A program made the translations under genes and the position numbers. This document shows, one piece after another, positions 56,438 through 61,335 of a stretch of DNA of 61,335 nt. Below the pieces are notes generated by a model. The model was not told where the DNA came from. It was given only the letters and a program-made list of their open reading frames with translations, and did not search any database. Each line of letters opens with the position of its first letter. Positions within the stretch are counted from its first letter, which is position 1. Origin of the DNA: Sulfurimicrobium sp. (lineage in GTDB: Bacteria; Pseudomonadota; Gammaproteobacteria; Burkholderiales; Sulfuricellaceae); the NCBI GenBank assembly GCA_030652035.1, contig JAUSBJ010000043.1:1-61335 (forward strand). Direction: 5' to 3'.

Positions 56438-57781
56438 ATGTCTTCCCAATACGCCATGGCACAGCCCATCCTCACCGTCAGTGAGCTCAACCGCCATGCA
56501 AGGGTAGTGCTGGAGCAAACCTTTCCACTCCTGTGGGTAGCGGGTGAAATATCCAATTTCACCCGCGCCGCCTCCGGACACTGGTATTTCTCCCTCAAGG
56601 ACGGCCAGTCGCAGGTGCGCTGCGCCATGTTCCGCAACAAGAGTCAATCTGTCGACTTCAGGCCGGAAAATGGCATGCAGGTGGAAGCGCGCGCGCTGGT
56701 CACCCTGTATGAAGCACGCGGCGAGTTTCAGCTGAGCGTTGAAGCCATACGCCGTGCAGGCCTGGGCGCACTGTTTGAGGCATTTGAGAAGCTCAAGGTC
56801 AAACTGGCTGGAGAAGGGCTGTTCGACAAGTCGAACAAAAGGGCTTTACCGGTCTTTCCGCTACGTATCGGCGTCATCACCTCTCCCGCCGCGGCTGCGT
56901 TGCGCGATGTGCTCACAACCCTTAGCCGTCGCATGCCGAATATTCCAGTGATACTCTACCCCACGCCGGTACAGGGCGAAGGCGCAGGACAAAAGATCGC
57001 GCACGCCATTCAGCAGGCCGACAAACGCAACGAATGCGACATTTTCATTCTGTGCCGCGGTGGCGGCAGCATTGAGGATCTGTGGGCATTCAACGAGGAA
57101 GTCGTGGCCCGTGCAATCGCATCATGCGAAACTCCAATCGTCTGCGGTGTTGGCCACGAAACCGATGTCACCATCGCCGATTTTGTTGCCGACCAGCGCG
57201 CGCCCACACCGACAGCAGCAGCAGAACTGGTCACACCCCACCGTGCCGAATTGCTGCACCGGCTCGACACGCTCAATGCCCGATTAACGCGGCAAATGGC
57301 ACGCGGCCTGGAACAACACATGCAGCGCATGGATTATCTGACGCGACGGCTGGTACATCCCGGCACACGCATCCAAGGTCAATTGCAACATCTGGAACAC
57401 TTGCGCCAGCGCCAGAAGCAGTCGGCAAAGCGGCTCATGGAAAAACAGGAATGGCGTGTACAGCAACTTGCCAGCCGCCTCTCGGGCGCAGCACCGGCAC
57501 CGCAAATCCTGCTGGCCCGTCAGCAGCAACTCGGGCAACGCCTGGAACTGGCCATCGAGCAATCGCTGCAACGTCATCAAGCCACGCTTTACCGCATAGC
57601 TTCCAGCTTGCAACACCTCAATCCCGAAGCCGTACTGGAAAGAGGCTTCAGCATGGTGCGCACAGCCAGCGGTAAAATCGTAAGCAGCAGTGCTGAAATA
57701 TCGCTGGATGAAGAAGTATCCATGGCCTTTGCCATCGGCAGCGCCACGGCCCGTGTGACGCGCAAAGAGGATATCCAATGA
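56438..57781 (+). CDS. xseA: Exodeoxyribonuclease VII large subunit
   Basis: XseA with XseB degrades single-stranded DNA. The 447-residue protein has an N-terminal OB fold (ILTVSELNRHARVVLEQTFP, WVAGEISNFTRAASGHWYFS) and the catalytic domain with CRGGGSIEDLWAFNEE and CGVGHETDVTIADFVADQRA, followed by a coiled-coil C-terminus. The small subunit xseB is not in the window. A second in-frame ATG lies at 56456. The stop overlaps the next gene as ATGA. Confidence 0.97.
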   Translation: MSSQYAMAQPILTVSELNRHARVVLEQTFPLLWVAGEISNFTRAASGHWYFSLKDGQSQVRCAMFRNKSQSVDFRPENGMQVEARALVTLYEARGEFQLSVEAIRRAGLGALFEAFEKLKVKLAGEGLFDKSNKRALPVFPLRIGVITSPAAAALRDVLTTLSRRMPNIPVILYPTPVQGEGAGQKIAHAIQQADKRNECDIFILCRGGGSIEDLWAFNEEVVARAIASCETPIVCGVGHETDVTIADFVADQRAPTPTAAAELVTPHRAELLHRLDTLNARLTRQMARGLEQHMQRMDYLTRRLVHPGTRIQGQLQHLEHLRQRQKQSAKRLMEKQEWRVQQLASRLSGAAPAPQILLARQQQLGQRLELAIEQSLQRHQATLYRIASSLQHLNPEAVLERGFSMVRTASGKIVSSSAEISLDEEVSMAFAIGSATARVTRKEDIQ

Positions 57782-58485
57782 ACCTGAAGTTCTGGAAGAA
57801 AAAAACAGTCCCCGGAGACGAAGCAGAAAATACTCGGGAAGCGGCGGATGACAAGACCGTGACAATGGAAGCACCCGATCTGGACACGCCGGCCAAAGCG
57901 GGAATACTCTCACGCGTGAAATCAGGCTTTGCGGGCCTGGCCGGGCGATTCAAAAAGTCTCCCGCACCAGCCCCTGAGAGCGAGGCGGGAAATCACGCAC
58001 CCGCCAAACACAACAGCTCAGACACCCAGGCCGATGATAAGCCAGCCATTGCGCCCATGAATACCAAAAAAAGGCTGATCATAGGCGGAGCAATCGGCTT
58101 CCTGGTTATATTTCTCATGGGAATCGGTTTTGCAGCGTGGACAGTTTTCCTGTCACCCCAGGAACCCGAAGCACTGCCGCCGACCGCGGCCGACTCTTCT
58201 CAAAGCGGCCCGCCGACTGAAACAAAGCAGGACGAAATCGAAGCGCTCAAGAAAAAGAATGACGAGTTACAAGCTCAAATCGAGGCGCTAAAAAAGGAAA
58301 AACCGCAGGATCAGACATCAGCTTCGCAGAACAATGCCGCAAAGGGAAGCGCGGCATTACCCCCGAACCCGGGCGAAATGACAATCAGCAACAAAGATCC
58401 CAAAGCCGCAGCCCAAGCACTAAAAGAGGCCATTGAGGCGATGAATGCCGGTTCTGGCAATGCTCCCAGAAAATCAACAGATTAG
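57778..58485 (+). CDS. Membrane protein with coiled coil, hypothetical
   Basis: The 235-residue protein has a charged, disordered N-terminal part (about 95 residues), a single membrane helix (LIIGGAIGFLVIFLMGIGFA, about residues 100-122), a Pro-rich linker and a coiled coil EIEALKKKNDELQAQIEALK near residue 160. The tail is low-complexity. The N-terminal part should face the cytoplasm. The family is not recognised. It overlaps xseA by four bases and is probably co-translated with it. Confidence 0.85.
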   Translation: MNLKFWKKKTVPGDEAENTREAADDKTVTMEAPDLDTPAKAGILSRVKSGFAGLAGRFKKSPAPAPESEAGNHAPAKHNSSDTQADDKPAIAPMNTKKRLIIGGAIGFLVIFLMGIGFAAWTVFLSPQEPEALPPTAADSSQSGPPTETKQDEIEALKKKNDELQAQIEALKKEKPQDQTSASQNNAAKGSAALPPNPGEMTISNKDPKAAAQALKEAIEAMNAGSGNAPRKSTD

Positions 58486-58504
58486 AAACGCCAAATAGTC
58501 AGGA

Positions 58505-58939
58505 TTAACGGCCTCTGCCACTACCGCCTCTGCCACCGCCCGAGGCCCCCATGCCTGGCCCGCCGCTGCCGGCACCCGTCATGGACGAGCCTCCGGAAAT
58601 GGCCGGGTTTTGTAGCATCTGGCGAGCTTCGTAGCCACGGCCAAAGCGTCTTCCTTCCATCCCGCGACCCTGAGCGGCACTCTCAGCTTCCAGACGCTGC
58701 CGCCCATTGACACTCAGATCGTTCATCAACGTACGCTCATCCTGATTCATTGAGCGCATGCGCGTCTGCACCCGATCACGGAAAGTATCCAGATCAACTT
58801 CGCCATTCCTGCCTGCCTGCGGCTGAGCCATCTGCTTTTCCTGCCACGAATTCCCAAGGCCTTCCTGCGCCAGAACACTGCCTGCATCCAGAAAGCCAAA
58901 ACTGATCGCGCTGATGCGCAAGAATTGTTTGCTTGTCAT
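58505..58939 (-). CDS. Secreted Gly-rich hypothetical protein
   Basis: The 144-residue protein begins MTSKQFLRISAISFGFLDAG, a likely signal peptide (cleavage after SVLA). The middle is charged and helical (DLDTFRDRVQTRMRSMNQDE, an EF-hand-like start DxDxF), and the C-terminus is almost all Gly, Ser and Arg. It converges with the preceding gene with 19 bases between. Start 58939 was chosen as the ATG before the signal peptide. No family recognised. Confidence 0.75.
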   Translation of the reverse strand: MTSKQFLRISAISFGFLDAGSVLAQEGLGNSWQEKQMAQPQAGRNGEVDLDTFRDRVQTRMRSMNQDERTLMNDLSVNGRQRLEAESAAQGRGMEGRRFGRGYEARQMLQNPAISGGSSMTGAGSGGPGMGASGGGRGGSGRGR

Positions 58940-59057
58940 TTGCTCTCTCAAAATTGAATTAACCCGCTACAGCCGGAATTTAACTCAAGCAGCCCAATAG
59001 CTAGTTTGCATCATGGACTTCGGCCATTTCAAAAACATTTCGCGCCAACATGAAAAT

Positions 59058-59072
59058 GTAACAGTATGTTAC
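59058..59072. promoter_or_regulatory. Palindromic operator candidate before the response regulator
   Basis: GTAACAGTATGTTAC is a perfect inverted repeat with five-base arms, 52 bases upstream of the response-regulator start. Such sites often bind regulators of this class, including self-regulation. TATAGT follows at 59112-59117. Only the palindrome itself is observed. Confidence 0.35.
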
Positions 59073-59123
59073 TGAGCGCATGGACGCATGGCGTTGCGTA
59101 CCATGATTTTGTATAGTACAGAC

Positions 59124-59843
59124 ATGAAAAGCAATAAAGAACACATCCTGGTCGTGGATGATGACCCTGGCCTATGCGAACTGCTGCAACAATATCTGTC
59201 GGAACAGGGCTATGAGGTCGCCGCCGTCAACGATGGCGCGGCCATGGAACAGCACCTGGCGCAGCAGCCCGCAGACCTGGTCATCCTGGACCTGATGCTG
59301 CCGGGGGAAGACGGCCTGACCCTGGCGCGCAAACTGAGGGCGCAGGGCGCCCAGCCCATCATCATGCTGTCGGCACGCGGCGAGGATATCGATCGCATTA
59401 TCGGACTGGAAGTAGGCGCGGACGACTACCTCGCCAAGCCATTCAACCCGCGTGAGCTGCTGGCACGCATCCGCGCCGTACTGCGACGAAAGGAAAGCGC
59501 CAAGCCCGAGGCCGAAGCGCCCCCCAGCAGCACGCTCAACTTCGGCCCCTACCGGCTGGATATCCATTCCCATCAGTTGACGCATGGCAACGAGGAAGTC
59601 GCACTGACAGCCGGGGAATTCAACCTGCTGCGGATTTTTGTCGAACATCCCAACCGCGTTCTGAGCCGGGATATGCTGATGGACCTGATCAAGGGCTACG
59701 AGCGGACGCCTTTTGACCGCAGCATCGATGTCCGGGTGACCCGGCTGCGGCGCAAGATTGAGGACGATCCAGCGGCCCCGGCCTATATCCGAACCGTGTG
59801 GGGAGAGGGTTACCTGTTTGCCCCGCAGGGCAAGGCTTCCTGA
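59124..59843 (+). CDS. OmpR-family response regulator
   Basis: The 239-residue protein has a receiver domain with the acidic pocket (LVVDDDPGLCELL), phospho-accepting Asp in LVILDLMLPGEDGLT and Lys in DDYLAKPFNPRELLARI, then an OmpR/PhoB winged helix (LTAGEFNLLRIFVEHPNRVL, RRKIEDDPAAPAYIRTVWGE). The start at 59124 fits the family N-terminus; an upstream start would add 12 residues. Its TGA overlaps the kinase start (TGATG). OmpR-like by length, targets unknown. Confidence 0.96.
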   Translation: MKSNKEHILVVDDDPGLCELLQQYLSEQGYEVAAVNDGAAMEQHLAQQPADLVILDLMLPGEDGLTLARKLRAQGAQPIIMLSARGEDIDRIIGLEVGADDYLAKPFNPRELLARIRAVLRRKESAKPEAEAPPSSTLNFGPYRLDIHSHQLTHGNEEVALTAGEFNLLRIFVEHPNRVLSRDMLMDLIKGYERTPFDRSIDVRVTRLRRKIEDDPAAPAYIRTVWGEGYLFAPQGKAS

Positions 59844-61156
59844 TGTGGGCCTGGCACAGGCGACACAGCCTGTTCCGCAGCACCGCCGCCACCGTCGCAG
59901 CCGCACTGATCATATTCCAGCTCATCACCCTGGCCGTGACCGTGTACTACGTTATGCTGCCCATCGCCAAACGTTCCGCGGACGACCTCGCCTCGCTCAT
60001 GGTGCTGTCCGCCCAGACCTGGGTGGAGCTGCCTCCACAGACGCGCGAGGATTTCGAACTCGAACTGGCCAAACGCCACAATCTCTGGCTGTTCCGCGCC
60101 ACCACGCCCTTGCCGGAAGGCGGCCATGATTTCCTGCCCTACCTGATGCTGCTGGAAAGCGCGCTTCAGGCACGCACCGGCGAACCCATCGAGGTCAAGA
60201 CCACGCAATGGGAGGAACCCTGGTTCTGGGTCGAGATCCCCAGCGGGGGCTACCTGATCCGCATCGGCTTTCCCAGGGAACACCTCGGCATGCGTCCGCC
60301 CCTGGCTGTCTTGCTGATGCTGGCTGCCACCATTATGCTCACCCTGATTACTGCCATCATCCTGGCGCGGCGCATTACCCGCCCGCTGGCGCGGCTCTCC
60401 GAAGCAGCCACGCGTATCGGCCAGGGCAATGCCCCGGAAACCCTGCAGGAAACCGGCGCTGAAGAACTTGCCAGCCTGGCCCGGACATTTAATCGCATGG
60501 CGTTTCAGGTCAAGGAACTGCTGGCCAACCGCACCACCCTGCTGGCCGGAATTTCCCACGATCTACGCACGCCGCTGGCGCGCATGCGCCTGGCGCTGGA
60601 AATGCTGCCCCAGGACAGCGCACCCCAGCACATCGACCGGCTGCGCCGCGACATGGAGGAGATGAACCGTCTCATCGGCGAATTCCTGGCCCTCAGCCGT
60701 GGTCTGGAAAAGGAAACGGAACAGGAGATCGACCTCAGCCAGTTGCTGCAGGAACTGGCTGATCACGCGAGGAACGAGGGAGCCCAGGTAGAATGGCAAG
60801 CACAGCCGCCATGCCCGGTCTTGGCCGGGCCCATGGCACTCAAACGCATCCTCGGCAACCTGATCGGCAATGCCGTGCGCTATGGCGCAGGAAAGCCGTT
60901 GACGCTGATCTGCGAATGCCATCTCCAGACAAGCGTCATCCAGGTGCTCGACCGTGGACCGGGCATTCCGCCCGACCAGTTGGAAAGCGTATTCAGGCCC
61001 TTCTACCGCTTGGAATCCTCCCGCAGCATCACCACCGGCGGCAGCGGCCTGGGACTCGCCATCGCCCGCCAGCTGGCGGAAGCCAACGGCTGGACAATCG
61101 AGCTGCTGCCGCGAGAAGGCGGCGGTACTGAAGCGCGGCTGACGCTCACCCGATGA
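59843..61156 (+). CDS. EnvZ-like sensor histidine kinase
   Basis: The 437-residue protein has two membrane helices (about residues 13-35 and 152-175) enclosing a periplasmic sensor region, then a HAMP domain (ILARRITRPLARLSEAATRI), the H box ISHDLRTPLARMRLALEM with the phospho-His, and the ATPase domain with NLIGNAVRYG (N box) and GGSGLGLAIARQLAE (G2 box). The start at 59843 overlaps the regulator stop. It is the cognate kinase of the preceding regulator; the signal is unknown. Confidence 0.95.
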   Translation: MWAWHRRHSLFRSTAATVAAALIIFQLITLAVTVYYVMLPIAKRSADDLASLMVLSAQTWVELPPQTREDFELELAKRHNLWLFRATTPLPEGGHDFLPYLMLLESALQARTGEPIEVKTTQWEEPWFWVEIPSGGYLIRIGFPREHLGMRPPLAVLLMLAATIMLTLITAIILARRITRPLARLSEAATRIGQGNAPETLQETGAEELASLARTFNRMAFQVKELLANRTTLLAGISHDLRTPLARMRLALEMLPQDSAPQHIDRLRRDMEEMNRLIGEFLALSRGLEKETEQEIDLSQLLQELADHARNEGAQVEWQAQPPCPVLAGPMALKRILGNLIGNAVRYGAGKPLTLICECHLQTSVIQVLDRGPGIPPDQLESVFRPFYRLESSRSITTGGSGLGLAIARQLAEANGWTIELLPREGGGTEARLTLTR

Positions 61157-61161
61157 CAAAA

Positions 61162-61183
61162 GGCTCCCCGCCACCGGGGAGCC
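61162..61183 (+). terminator. Hairpin after the histidine kinase gene
   Basis: GGCTCCCC (61162-61169) and GGGGAGCC (61176-61183) pair perfectly, six bases past the kinase stop. There is no T-run, so it may act as a weak or Rho-assisted terminator. Confidence 0.6.
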
Positions 61184-61193
61184 CATCGGCTTA

Positions 61194-61335
61194 GCAGTTT
61201 GTTGAAAAACCCCATCAATGTTATGCAAATGGTATAATACTGGCATTAAATCAACGGGTTGGAGTTTGTGATGCGCGGATATTCGGACGAACAGCTTGGC
61301 ATGTTCAGCTACGTGTCGGTAGAAGACCGGATTCC
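61194..61335 (+). mobile_element. Left end of an IS element, cut by the window edge
   Basis: The window ends within an insertion sequence. GCAGTTTGTTGAAAAACCCC at 61194-61213 resembles the terminal inverted repeats of IS5/IS1182-like elements, and a TATAAT box at 61233-61238 could drive its transposase. The exact left end and target duplication cannot be fixed without the other end. Confidence 0.6.
61271..61335 (+). CDS. Transposase N-terminus (partial)
   Basis: The reading frame from ATG at 61271 encodes MRGYSDEQLGMFSYVSVEDR and then IP up to the window edge. This is the typical start of IS5/IS1182-like DDE transposases, in which a short F-S-Y segment is followed by a DHPLR motif that would lie just beyond the window. 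GGAG at 61261 is the ribosome-binding site. Only 21 codons are visible, so the group is tentative. Confidence 0.7.
   Translation, partial: MRGYSDEQLGMFSYVSVEDRI

Overview
The window looks like a chromosomal segment of a GC-rich, Gram-negative betaproteobacterium, most likely a chemolithoautotrophic sulfur oxidiser of the Nitrosomonadales/Sulfuricellaceae/Gallionellaceae type. This is an inference from gene content: a QmoAB-HdrCB-like electron-transfer operon, a tandem TusA protein, a pyrophosphate economy (PPi-phosphofructokinase, K+-independent H+-pyrophosphatase, soluble pyrophosphatase), EarP with an Arg32-type EF-P, LpxK/KdsB (LPS) and FliW. No rRNA or tRNA gene was seen.

Bases 1-10305 form a complete type I-C CRISPR-Cas locus read on the minus strand: cas3-cas5-cas8c-cas7-[MNT-HEPN]-cas4-cas1-cas2, then a leader and an array of 22 identical 37-base repeats that runs off the left edge. 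The unusual point is a two-gene nucleotidyltransferase/HEPN toxin-antitoxin-like module lying in frame-overlap register between the interference genes (ending in cas7) and the adaptation genes (starting at cas4). Its first gene shares an ATGA with cas7 and its second ends nine bases before cas4, so it is built into the cas operon. This is the best candidate for a little-described system here.

Bases 10616-34412 hold housekeeping and regulatory genes: a PilZ-like hypothetical, fliW, hemN, a Ser/Thr kinase-HDOD-GAF fusion, the run clpS-clpA-earP-efp, cspA, icd, rluE, nudJ, a secreted protein with a possible Cys-His-Asp triad, mnmA, a CinA-like protein, a GST, acnB, dut, coaBC, radC, a quinone reductase, rpmB-rpmG and a CNP1-like secreted protein. 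Two long imperfect palindromes sit in the clpS-cspA and pre-mnmA gaps.

Bases 34539-40497 hold a moxR-DUF58-tgpA transglutaminase operon, a zinc-ribbon Nudix hydrolase and a phosphomannomutase/phosphoglucomutase. From 40498 to 56072 every gene is on the minus strand: a small hypothetical, the hdrB-hdrC-qmoB-qmoA redox operon, a YfcE-like phosphoesterase, ppa, hppA, PPi-pfk, adk, kdsB, trm112, lpxK, exbD, exbB and a tandem-TusA protein. The next 365 bases are AT-rich and carry one perfect and several near-perfect DnaA boxes. From there most genes read on the plus strand: xseA, a coiled-coil membrane protein and an OmpR/EnvZ-type two-component pair. The divergence of gene strands around a DnaA-box cluster makes this spot worth testing as a replication origin or DnaA-binding locus. 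The window ends inside the first codons of an IS transposase.
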